Source: Verrucomicrobiota bacterium
Lineage (GTDB): Bacteria > Verrucomicrobiota > Verrucomicrobiia > Opitutales > UBA953
Reading direction: 5' to 3'
Length of the DNA stretch: 6,569 nucleotides
Assembly: GCA_005798925.1 (NCBI GenBank)
Contig: SYID01000007.1
Coordinates: 1-6,569 of the forward strand
Position numbers and translations under genes: made by a program. Positions 1-6,480 of this stretch are shown here, piece after piece; position 1 is the stretch's first letter, and each line of letters begins with the position of its first letter. Under the pieces are notes generated by a model that was not told the origin of the DNA, did no database searches, and saw only the letters and a list, made by a program, of their open reading frames with translations.

Positions 1-1188
1 CAGTTCGGCGAGCCGGTTGTCGAGCGCGGCCTTCTCGCGTTCGTAGCGCGCCTTCTCCCCGGGGTCGACGTGGCGGTCCTCGCGCTTCACGCCTGCGAAG
101 ACGGCCGAGAGCCCGTAATACTCGCGCTGCTTGATCGGGTCGAGCTTGTGGTCGTGGCAGCGGGCGCAATTCATCGTCACCGCCATGGTCGAAGTCATCA
201 CCTGGGTGACCATGTCGTCGAGGTCTCCCGCCCGGGCCGCTCGCTTGAGTACGTCGCTCTTGGTCTCGACCTGGCCGACGAAGTCCCAGGGCCCGGCGGC
301 AAGGAAGCCGGTGGCGACGATGGCTTCCGGTTCCTGGGGCCAGAGAACGTCCCCGGCGATCTGCTCGCGGATGAAGCGGTCGTAGGGCTTGTCGGCGTTG
401 AGCGAGGCGACGACGTAGTCGCGGTAGCGCCAGGCGTTCGGGCGGAGCTGGTCACGCTCGAACCCATGCGTGTCGGCGTAGTGGGCGATGTCGAGCCAGT
501 GGCGGGCCCAGCGTTCCCCGTAGCGAGGAGAGGCCAGCAGTTCGTCGACCAGCTTCGCGTAGGCGTCAGGGGAGTCATCCCGGACGAAGGCCTCTACGCG
601 TTCGGGGGAGGGTGGCAGGCCGTGCAGGTCGAAGCTCAGGCGGCGGATGAGGGTGCGGCGGTCGGCTTCGGGTGATATGCGCAGGCCGGCCAACTTGAGA
701 CGGGCGGATACGAAATCATCGACGGACTTCCCGGTCCCGAAGTCTTGGCGGACGGGCTGCACCGACCAGTGGTCGAGGCGCGGATCGCGGAGCGCCGAAC
801 GGTCGGCGTCGTTCTCGGGCCAGACCGCGCCCTCGGCGATCCATTGGCGGACCTTCTCCGCTTGGGCGGGCGTGAGCGGTTCGCCCTTGGGCGGCATCTT
901 TTTATCTTCGTCCTTCGTGGTGATCCGTTCGTAGAGGAGCGACTTGGCCGGATCGCCCCCGACGAAGGCAGGGCCTGACTCGCCGCCTTTGAGGGCGTGG
1001 GGCTTGGCGTCGAGGCGGAGGTCCGCCTTGTTCTTCTTGGGACCGTGGCATTCCACGCATCGATCCTGGAGCAGCGGGCGGATCTCCCGGTCGAAGTCCA
1101 CGGCCGCGCCCAGTCCGGCCGCGATGAGCAGCAGCGACATGATGAGGGCGGGGCGGAGCATGGGGGTGCGTATGACCGACTTGCACAT
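1..1188 (-). CDS. PSD1-type cytochrome c / DUF1549 protein, C-terminus off the left edge
   Basis: Minus-strand frame, 396 codons with no stop, running off the left edge. The N-terminus has a hydrophobic stretch (about residues 14-29, LIMSLLLIAAGLGAA) that looks like a Sec signal, then DFDREIRPLLQDRCVECH, with the haem-binding C44-x-x-C47-H48 typical of planctomycete cytochrome c (PSD1). Met98 in a KMPPKG motif is a candidate distal haem ligand. A DUF1549 region follows from about 155 (VDDFVSARL) through GERWARHWLD (ending at Asp233) to a second haem-type motif, C341-A-R-C344-H345, followed by DHKLDPI, a family hallmark. Proteins of this type usually end in DUF1553, which would lie beyond the window. 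The ATG at 1188 is chosen because a purine-rich AGGGGGTAAG sits 6 nt upstream (AGGGGG at 1200-1195); in-frame ATGs at 1161 and 1140 also leave a hydrophobic leader. Exported c-type cytochrome is well supported; the electron partner and substrate are unknown. Confidence 0.93.
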   Translation of the reverse strand, partial: MCKSVIRTPMLRPALIMSLLLIAAGLGAAVDFDREIRPLLQDRCVECHGPKKNKADLRLDAKPHALKGGESGPAFVGGDPAKSLLYERITTKDEDKKMPPKGEPLTPAQAEKVRQWIAEGAVWPENDADRSALRDPRLDHWSVQPVRQDFGTGKSVDDFVSARLKLAGLRISPEADRRTLIRRLSFDLHGLPPSPERVEAFVRDDSPDAYAKLVDELLASPRYGERWARHWLDIAHYADTHGFERDQLRPNAWRYRDYVVASLNADKPYDRFIREQIAGDVLWPQEPEAIVATGFLAAGPWDFVGQVETKSDVLKRAARAGDLDDMVTQVMTSTMAVTMNCARCHDHKLDPIKQREYYGLSAVFAGVKREDRHVDPGEKARYEREKAALDNRLAEL

Positions 1189-1194
1189 ATCTTA

Positions 1195-1200
1195 CCCCCT
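1195..1200 (-). promoter_or_regulatory. Ribosome binding site of the PSD1/DUF1549 gene
   Basis: On the minus strand AGGGGG lies 6 nt before the ATG at 1188. It is a partial match to the anti-Shine-Dalgarno sequence but well spaced, and it is the only well-placed Shine-Dalgarno-like site among the gene starts in this window. It supports 1188 over the downstream ATGs at 1161 and 1140. Confidence 0.5.
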
Positions 1201-1216
1201 TTCCGACGGACTGCTA

Positions 1217-1237
1217 CGCCCGATGTTTCATCGGGCG
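1217..1237 (-). terminator. Perfect 9-bp hairpin between hydrolase and PSD1 gene
   Basis: CGCCCGATG and CATCGGGCG form a perfect 9-bp stem around a 3-nt loop (TTT on plus, AAA on minus). It lies 24 nt after the hydrolase stop codon and 28 nt before the PSD1 start. No T-run follows on either strand, so it is not a canonical intrinsic terminator. It could be a U-tract-less terminator, an attenuator, or an mRNA-stabilising or processing element that sets different levels of the two flanking genes. The structure is certain from sequence; the role is inferred. Confidence 0.5.
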
Positions 1238-1261
1238 GCACTATCGTCTCACCGCGGCTGG

Positions 1262-2359
1262 CTACTTCGCCAGGACTTCGACCTGGTTGATCTTTCCCTT
1301 GAGGTAGGGGCGGAGGCCGGTCTGGGTCAGGCGTTTGCCCGCCCCCTCGTCGCCTTTCAGGTGGGCGTCGAAGAAGAGCAGGGTGGCGGCCCGCGTCACC
1401 GGCTGGACGTCATCCCGGGTCGGCGATGGGGTGGCTTTGCGGTCGGCGCCGGCGGAGTCGGTGAAGTCGAGGTGCTTCGCGCCGTCCAGCCAGACGAAGC
1501 GATGTCCGCCGGCCGGCCACAGGGAGAACGCTTCCTTCCGGTTCTCGGCCGAAAGGCCGTTCTGCTGCTTGTCGAGCGTGCCGGAGACGCCCAGCAGCGG
1601 CACCTGCAGGCTGCCGAAGCTCTCCCGGATGAAGAACGGCTCGCCGACGCCCTGCGGAGAGAGCGCGACGCCGCAGTCGACGCGCGGATCTCGCTGAGAG
1701 GCTCCGAGGCCTTTGCCGGGCGGGATCGTCGGGACGATCCAGTCGAGCGCCGGACGCATCCCGCAGACGACCATGGTAGTGAACGCCCCGTAGGAGTGTC
1801 CCATCATGCCGACATGCTCGAGGTCGAGCCGCCCCTTCAGTCTGGGATGGGATTGGTTCCAGCCCTCGGCTTGGTTCAGGACGAAGGTGATGTCCTGCGG
1901 GCGGGCCGTGATTTCCGCGGAGTCGTGGATCATCGCCTCCAGGTTCTTCATCAGCTGAAGTCCTTCGGTCATCTTTTCGCGATTGCTGCCGACGTGCTCC
2001 ACGCAGAGGACGACATAGCCATGCGTGGCGAGATGTCGCGCCTGCGCGAAATGCGTGTCGAGGTCGCCGCCCGCCCCGTGCGAAAGGATGATGACGGGGC
2101 ACTTGGAATCACCGACGGGAAGATGGACTTTGACGGGCACCTTGCGGCCGGCGCCGGTTTTTTCGGCGCGACGCTCTCCGAAGATCCTGCGGATGCCTTT
2201 CTGGGCCTCCGAGGCTTGTCGGCGGCTGGCGTCGACGAGCTCGGGGAAATCGAGCTCAGCGGTCTTATGCGGACCGGACGCGGAGGGGTCGACGGCGGCG
2301 AAGGCTAACCCGGCGATGACCGTGAGGATAAACGAAAGAAGGGGTGCTTTCTGCCGCAT
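1262..2359 (-). CDS. Secreted alpha/beta hydrolase, dienelactone hydrolase / PAF-acetylhydrolase-like
   Basis: 365 aa. A Sec-type signal peptide is visible (MRQKAPLLSFILTVIAGLAF, likely cut after A19-F20-A21), so the enzyme should act in the periplasm or outside the cell. The alpha/beta hydrolase fold is supported by a beta strand and oxyanion-loop motif PVIILSHGAGG (88-98), the VVLCVEHVGSN strand (116-126), the nucleophile elbow G187-H188-S189-Y190-G191, a candidate acid Asp263 in GVSGTLDKQQ, and a candidate catalytic His296 in AKHLDF. This arrangement resembles predicted dienelactone hydrolases (COG4188) and bacterial PAF-acetylhydrolase-like esterases; length is in the usual range with a signal peptide. 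Likely reaction: hydrolysis of an ester or lactone, substrate unknown. The ATG at 2359 is supported by the signal peptide and by an in-frame stop at 2374-2372, which blocks any longer form. An AGGAGG lies 19 nt upstream, further than usual. It sits between two cytochrome-type genes on the same strand. Confidence 0.9.
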   Translation of the reverse strand: MRQKAPLLSFILTVIAGLAFAAVDPSASGPHKTAELDFPELVDASRRQASEAQKGIRRIFGERRAEKTGAGRKVPVKVHLPVGDSKCPVIILSHGAGGDLDTHFAQARHLATHGYVVLCVEHVGSNREKMTEGLQLMKNLEAMIHDSAEITARPQDITFVLNQAEGWNQSHPRLKGRLDLEHVGMMGHSYGAFTTMVVCGMRPALDWIVPTIPPGKGLGASQRDPRVDCGVALSPQGVGEPFFIRESFGSLQVPLLGVSGTLDKQQNGLSAENRKEAFSLWPAGGHRFVWLDGAKHLDFTDSAGADRKATPSPTRDDVQPVTRAATLLFFDAHLKGDEGAGKRLTQTGLRPYLKGKINQVEVLAK

Positions 2360-2378
2360 GGACGTAGTCTGTCACGAG

Positions 2379-2384
2379 CCTCCT
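2379..2384 (-). promoter_or_regulatory. Strong but distant Shine-Dalgarno sequence before the hydrolase
   Basis: AGGAGG on the minus strand matches the anti-Shine-Dalgarno perfectly but lies 19 nt from the hydrolase ATG at 2359, well beyond the usual 5-9 nt. A closer GTG at 2375 is out of frame with the hydrolase. The in-frame stop at 2374-2372 rules out a nearer in-frame start upstream of 2359 except a non-canonical ACG at 2365. It may be chance, or the site may be brought closer by local folding. Confidence 0.3.
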
Positions 2385-2436
2385 GACCATCAAGCCTGAC
2401 GTAAGTCGATAATCGGGCGTGGGCATGTCCTAATCG

Positions 2437-2464
2437 GCAAGGCCGGCCCCTTTCGGCCCCTTGC
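2437..2464 (-). terminator. Hairpin abutting the DUF1592 stop codon
   Basis: GCAAGG (2437-2442) pairs with CCTTGC (2459-2464), and inside it CCG (2443-2445) pairs with CGG (2454-2456) across a 2-nt bulge. The structure begins directly after the TGA stop of the DUF1592 gene. The same stretch carries a direct repeat of CGGCCCCTT (2444-2452 and 2454-2462, period 10). No T-run follows in the transcribed direction, so termination is possible but not shown. It may separate the DUF1552-DUF1592 pair from the hydrolase. Confidence 0.35.
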
Positions 2465-4975
2465 TCAGCGCGACCGGAAGACGTCGCTGGTCAGGCACTC
2501 GACGACCAGGGTGCGGAGGCCGAGGCCCTGCTTGCGGACCTTTTCGTGGATGTGGTCGATGGCGAATTCGTCGGCCGGCTCCATGAGGCGGCCGGTGCTG
2601 TAAGCCAGCAGCGAGCGGATGAGGTGGCGGGTGAACATCTCCTCTCGGCGCTCGTGCAGGATGTCACGGAAACCGACGAAATCCTGGTAGGTCTCGCCGG
2701 AGGCGAATTCTCCGGAGGTGTCGATCTTGGGCGCCGGGCCTTTCTTGGGCTTCGCGTAGGTCACGCGCCAGCGGCCGACCGGATCGAAGGATTCCAGGCT
2801 GAAGCCGAGCGGATCGATCTTGCGGTGGCACTCGGCGCAGGCGCGGTCGGTGCTGTGCTTGGCGAGCCGCTCGCGGATGGTGGTCGTGCCGCTGACATCC
2901 GGTTCGATGGCCGGGACGACGTCCGGAGGGGGCGGCGGCTTGATGCCGAGGATGTTCTCACTGACCCAGGCGCCGCGGGTGACGGGCGAGGTCTCGACGC
3001 CGTTGGCGCTGACCGTGAGCACGGCCGCCATGCTGAGCAGACCGCCCCGATGCTTGTCGTCCTTGAGGCTGACCTTCTGGAAGCCGTCGGCCAGGCGCAG
3101 GGTCTTCTGGGCGGGTAGGTCGTAGAGCTTCGCGAGTTTCTTGTCGATGAAGCTATGGTCGGCGCGGAGGAACTGGTCCACCGGGCGGTTCTCCTTGAGC
3201 ATGTCGCGGAAGAACAGGCGCGCTTCGGTCTTCATCGAGGTCGGCAGGTCTTCGGCGTAGTAGGCGCGGTTCGTCTCGCGGGGCGGCGGCATCCCGCCGA
3301 GGTCGCGCAGGTTCAGCCAGCTGTCGAGGAAGCCGTCGACGAAGCCCGTGAGGCGGTCGTCGGACAGCAGTCGGTCGATCTGTTTCCTCAGTTCCGCGTC
3401 GTCGGTTAGTTTGCCCGCCGCCGCCGAAGCGAGCAGGGTGTCGTCAGGCGTCGTGGCCCAGAGGGCGTAGGCGAGGCGCGTGGCGAGGTCGTTCGGCCGG
3501 AGCCGACGGTCGTTCTCCTGGGTGACTTCGCTCAAGTAAAGGAAGGAAGGGGAGCAGAGGATGAGCTTCAAAGTGTCGAGCGCCGCCTGGCGGGGGGCGG
3601 CCTTCTCGGCGAGGCGCTTCTCGTACAGCTTACGGAGCGGCGCACGGTCGGCATCCTGAAGCGGGCGACGGTAGGCCTTCGTCGCGAAGGCGAACAACTG
3701 GTCCAGGGCCCGGTCTGCCTTGAAGCCCTCTGGTCCGAAGACGGCGACCTCCTCGGCTCCGCCCACGGGCTCGGTCACGGGGCCTTGGACGACGATCTCG
3801 CTGATGCGGATGTGCGGAAGCTTGCCTTCGCGGAGGATGTGGGCGCGACCGACGCCGGAGCTGCCGATCGGCCCCTTGAACTGGTCCTTGTAGCGTTTGT
3901 TGATGGTCACCACCGAGGCCCGCGATTCGTAGGGTCCGTTCGGGAAGATGAAGCGCGGGGTCTGCCCGGCCTCGAGCCAGACGCGGAACTTCAGCCGGGT
4001 GGGCGTGTTGTCGGGCACCACGCTGCTGGCGAGCAGCGGCTCGATGGCCTGCGGGTAATGGATATGGCCCTTCGTGATGTCGCCGGGCACTACGCCGAGG
4101 ATGAAGGGCTCGGAGAAATCGATGCCGAAGATGGCAGGGTCGTAATGGGTGTCGCGGTGCAGGGCCGCCGCTTCGACCTCGAGGTCGTAGAGGCCGGAGA
4201 CCGGCACGCCTTGGCGGAAGTCCTCGATGTGACCGTAGCCGCCCTGACGGGTGTCGGTGTTCGGCTGTTCGTAGAGGTTGAGGTAGCGGAAATTGAAGGC
4301 GCTCTTGTGCGAGCCGGTCAGCTCTTCGTATTGGACGAAGTTCTTATTGAAGCGCCAGGTCTGCGGCGCGGTGGCCGGCTTGCCCAGACGGGTCTCGACG
4401 AGGCGGTTGGCGGCCTGGAAATATTGGTCGACGAGGAAACCGGAGGTCACCAGCGACTGGCCGATCGTGTCGAGGTGGCGGGCGGTCTTCTCCTTGGGGA
4501 AGTCGGCGGTCAGGCCGAGGGTGTCGACGCGCCGTCCGAACAAGGTGGCGAGGGTGTTCTCGTATTCGCGGTTGGAAAGCCGGCGCAGGACCGTGCGCGA
4601 GCCGGTGCTCTGCAGCGTAGCCTGGGCCGCCGCGGTGCCCTCGCGCAGGGCGCGGATGGCCGCGAGGCGCTCTTCGTCGGTCGGCTGGTCGGCCTTCTTG
4701 GGGGGCATCTCTCGGAGGGTCAGCTGGTCGATGATGTCGCGCGCCTCGATGACCTCCGGCAGCGTCTTCAACGGCAGCGTGAACTTCTCGAACGAGCGGT
4801 CGCCCTTCTGGACGTCGGCGGCGTGGCATTCCAGGCAGTAGCGGCTCAGGAACTGCTCGACCTGCTTGGCGCGCGTCTCGGCGGCGGCAAGGGTCGCGGC
4901 CGACAGGGCGGCGGACAGGGCCAGCAAGCCCAGTCGGCGGGACGCCAAGGTTAGGAATACCGGAAGCAGGCTCAC
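2465..4975 (-). CDS. DUF1592-family exported dihaem-type protein (DUF1587/1595/1592/1588/1585)
   Basis: 836 aa, of the size expected for this PVC-enriched family. An N-terminal Sec-like leader (ASRRLGLLALSAALSAATLA, 11-30) precedes a planctomycete cytochrome c segment with C47-L-E-C50-H51 and a candidate axial Met90 in REMPPKK. The following blocks, assigned by recalled family motifs with approximate borders, are: DUF1587 about 128-190 (LRRLSNREYENTLATLFG); an unassigned, probably beta-rich region about 205-400; DUF1595 about 420-455 (ATKAYRRPLQDAD); DUF1592 about 463-560 (LILCSPSFLYL, LATRLAYALWATTPDD); DUF1588 about 585-737 (RGGLLSMAAVLTVSANG, ETSPVTRGAWV) with a second haem motif C713-A-E-C716-H717 and KIDPLGFSLESFDPVGRWR; and DUF1585 about 756-834 (LIRSLLAYSTGRLMEP). 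The start is a GTG 19 nt after the DUF1552 stop with no clear Shine-Dalgarno, which suggests translational coupling. A TTG at residue 11 would give a more classical signal peptide. Catalytic function of the family is unknown; a periplasmic redox role is inferred. Confidence 0.93.
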   Translation of the reverse strand: MSLLPVFLTLASRRLGLLALSAALSAATLAAAETRAKQVEQFLSRYCLECHAADVQKGDRSFEKFTLPLKTLPEVIEARDIIDQLTLREMPPKKADQPTDEERLAAIRALREGTAAAQATLQSTGSRTVLRRLSNREYENTLATLFGRRVDTLGLTADFPKEKTARHLDTIGQSLVTSGFLVDQYFQAANRLVETRLGKPATAPQTWRFNKNFVQYEELTGSHKSAFNFRYLNLYEQPNTDTRQGGYGHIEDFRQGVPVSGLYDLEVEAAALHRDTHYDPAIFGIDFSEPFILGVVPGDITKGHIHYPQAIEPLLASSVVPDNTPTRLKFRVWLEAGQTPRFIFPNGPYESRASVVTINKRYKDQFKGPIGSSGVGRAHILREGKLPHIRISEIVVQGPVTEPVGGAEEVAVFGPEGFKADRALDQLFAFATKAYRRPLQDADRAPLRKLYEKRLAEKAAPRQAALDTLKLILCSPSFLYLSEVTQENDRRLRPNDLATRLAYALWATTPDDTLLASAAAGKLTDDAELRKQIDRLLSDDRLTGFVDGFLDSWLNLRDLGGMPPPRETNRAYYAEDLPTSMKTEARLFFRDMLKENRPVDQFLRADHSFIDKKLAKLYDLPAQKTLRLADGFQKVSLKDDKHRGGLLSMAAVLTVSANGVETSPVTRGAWVSENILGIKPPPPPDVVPAIEPDVSGTTTIRERLAKHSTDRACAECHRKIDPLGFSLESFDPVGRWRVTYAKPKKGPAPKIDTSGEFASGETYQDFVGFRDILHERREEMFTRHLIRSLLAYSTGRLMEPADEFAIDHIHEKVRKQGLGLRTLVVECLTSDVFRSR

Positions 4976-4994
4976 GACCGCGGTGCGCTGAGGC

Positions 4995-6266
4995 TCAGGC
5001 GAAACGCCCCGTGCTGCTGCCGAAGGCTTCGGTTTCGACGCCCATCTTCTGGGCGATGTCGACGAAGAGGTTGCAGAGCGGCACCTTGTGCTTCACCTCG
5101 CGCGAGACCTCGCGGAAGGTGCCGTGCTTGTAGCCGCCGCCGGCGAGCAGGATCGGCAGGTCGGTGTTCCGGTGCGAATTGGCGTCGCCCATGCCGCTGC
5201 CGAAGAGCACCGTCGTCGAGTCGAGCAGGGTGCCGTCGCCGTCGTTCATCTGCGCGAGGCGGCCGACGAACTTGCCATACTGCGCGATCTGGTAGCGCTC
5301 GAGGCTGATCAGGTGGGCGATCGACTCGGGGTCGTTGCCGTGGTGGGAAAGCCCGTGGTAGTCCTTCTTGATGCCGAGATGCTGGGGCATGAAGTCGCCG
5401 CCGATCTCCAGCGTGGCGATACGGGTGCTGTCGGTCTGCAGGGCGAGCGCGATCAGCTCATACATCAGCGGCAGGTCGTCGACCGGGTTGCGGTTGGCCG
5501 GCTTGCCGAAGGGCGCCGCCGGCTTCGGGAGGTGCGTCCAGCGCTGGCGCAGTTCGAGGCGCTTCTCGACGTCGCGGACGGAAGTGAAATATTCGTCGAG
5601 CTTGGCCTTGTCCTCTTGGTTGACCTGGCCGGAGAGACGCTTCGCCTCCTCGCGCACGGAGTCGAGGATCGAGGCCTGCACGCGATTGTCCTGCTCGCGA
5701 CGCTTGCGGCGTTCGGCGGAGTCGCTGACGAAGAGCTTGTCGAAGAGTTCGGCCGGGTTGGTGATCGGGGGGACGCGCACGCCGGCCTTCGTCCAGGCGA
5801 TCTGGCAGCCGCCGTGGATGCCGCCTTCGGAACCGACGGTGAGCGAGGGGAAGCGGGTCTGGTGACCGATCTCCTCGGCGAGGAACTGGTCGAGCGAGAC
5901 GTTGCCGTCCGGTCGGTTCTGCGCCTCGGAGTTGAGCACGCCGGAGAGGAAGGAGTGCACCGCGAAGTGGCCGCCCTTGACGCCGTGGTCGAGGCCGCGG
6001 AAGACGGTCAGCTTGTCCTTCTGCTCCCAGAGCGGTTCCAGCAGGGTCGTCTTTTCGAAGTCGCGGCCGGCGGTCTTCGGGAACAGCTGCTTGGTCTGGT
6101 AGCCGAGCAGGTTGCCGATCGCCACGAAGCGACGGGCGCCGATGCCGGCCCCCTTGGACGTCTGGACGGTGGGGTTGCCGCTGAGGGCCTTCGCGCTGAG
6201 CGAGCATAGTCCCGGCAGGGCCAAGGTGGCGCCGAGGGAGCGGAGGATGAAGCGGCGGCGATGCAT
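4995..6266 (-). CDS. DUF1552 protein with Tat signal
   Basis: 423 aa from the ATG at 6266. The N-terminus MHRRRFILRSLGATLALPGL fits a twin-arginine signal (R3-R4-R5-F6-I7 then a hydrophobic core), as is usual for DUF1552 proteins, so it is probably exported folded. Family-like segments are RRFVAIGNLLGYQ (45-57), GLDHGVKGGHFAVHSFLSG (91-109), SLTVGSEGG (141-149), a charged, probably helical linker (about 183-245), DYHGLSHHG (302-310), and VLFGSGMGDANSHRNTDLP (353-371) followed by ILLAGGG. His and Asp residues at 93, 94, 100, 302, 304, 308, 309, 361 and 365 are candidate metal ligands by analogy with the alkaline phosphatase/DUF1501-like fold; this is inference. The frame is open further upstream to an ATG at 6350, but that 28-residue extension would bury the Tat motif, so 6266 is preferred, although no good Shine-Dalgarno precedes it. 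It is paired tightly with the DUF1592 gene, a common PVC arrangement. Biochemical function is not established. Confidence 0.92.
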   Translation of the reverse strand: MHRRRFILRSLGATLALPGLCSLSAKALSGNPTVQTSKGAGIGARRFVAIGNLLGYQTKQLFPKTAGRDFEKTTLLEPLWEQKDKLTVFRGLDHGVKGGHFAVHSFLSGVLNSEAQNRPDGNVSLDQFLAEEIGHQTRFPSLTVGSEGGIHGGCQIAWTKAGVRVPPITNPAELFDKLFVSDSAERRKRREQDNRVQASILDSVREEAKRLSGQVNQEDKAKLDEYFTSVRDVEKRLELRQRWTHLPKPAAPFGKPANRNPVDDLPLMYELIALALQTDSTRIATLEIGGDFMPQHLGIKKDYHGLSHHGNDPESIAHLISLERYQIAQYGKFVGRLAQMNDGDGTLLDSTTVLFGSGMGDANSHRNTDLPILLAGGGYKHGTFREVSREVKHKVPLCNLFVDIAQKMGVETEAFGSSTGRFA

Positions 6267-6465
6267 GCAAGGGCTGGCTAAAGGGTTGTGGTGATATTTT
6301 GCGATAGGCGGACTTCCCGAAGCGAGCCTTTCCTTGGCGGGCCAGACCATGCCCTGACGTGCAAGGTGGCGGTCGGGGGCTTCGGGGTGCCCCTGAGGGG
6401 TCTCTCATGATTCCGACAGGCCTTCCGGGCTTAAGTTCCGCTGATGCCACCCGTTTCGTCCGCCA
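6267..6465. other. Intergenic region upstream of the DUF1552 gene
   Basis: About 200 bp with no supported gene. It is the widest gap in the window and the best place for a promoter of the DUF1552-DUF1592 pair. The only clearly AT-rich patch is around 6291-6302 (GCAAAATATCAC on minus), 25-36 nt before the start codon. I see no convincing paired -35/-10 elements there. A short CCCC-TGA-GGGG inverted repeat at 6390-6400 is too small to interpret. Confidence 0.35.
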
Positions 6466-6480
6466 TCACAGCGGACGGAA
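6454..6480 (-). terminator. Hairpin with the stop codon of the upstream gene in its loop
   Basis: CGTCCGC (6457-6463) and GCGGACG (6471-6477) form a perfect 7-bp stem with a 7-nt loop. It extends to 10 positions with one mismatch (6454-6456 against 6478-6480). The TGA stop at 6468-6466 lies in the loop. In the minus direction no T-run follows, so it is either a terminator without a U-tract or a 3'-end stabilising structure. It lies before a 200-bp gap, consistent with the end of a transcription unit. Confidence 0.4.

Noticed and set aside
636..1241. Minus-strand open frame of 201 codons overlapping the PSD1 gene
   Set aside because: It is in a different frame from the one that carries both CxxCH motifs and the DUF1549 signatures; rich in Ser/Arg/Pro, typical of an out-of-frame reading.
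944..2308. Plus-strand open frame of 454 codons
   Set aside because: It runs antisense to the hydrolase and the start of the PSD1 gene, both of which have clear family motifs. Its composition (Gly, Ala, Arg, Glu, Val rich, no domain) is that of a GC-rich shadow frame.
2360..2464. Possible promoter in the gap before the hydrolase (TTGCCG and GATTAT on the minus strand)
   Set aside because: The two hexamers are poor matches and about 20 nt apart, so they do not support a promoter call.
3785..4954. Plus-strand open frame of 389 codons
   Set aside because: Fully antisense to the DUF1592 gene; low-complexity G/A/V/E/R/D composition, no recognisable motif. Codon bias of the real gene explains the lack of stops.
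5088..6209. Plus-strand open frame of 373 codons
   Set aside because: Antisense to the DUF1552 gene, with the same shadow composition and no motifs.
6267..6350. N-terminal extension of the DUF1552 protein from an ATG at 6350
   Set aside because: It adds 28 residues without family similarity and places the twin-arginine signal internally; the ATG at 6266 puts the RRRF motif at the N-terminus as expected.
6384..6400. Small inverted repeats GGGG-TG-CCCC and CCCC-TGA-GGGG
   Set aside because: Four-base stems made only of G and C are expected by chance in such GC-rich sequence, and no T-run or other signal accompanies them.
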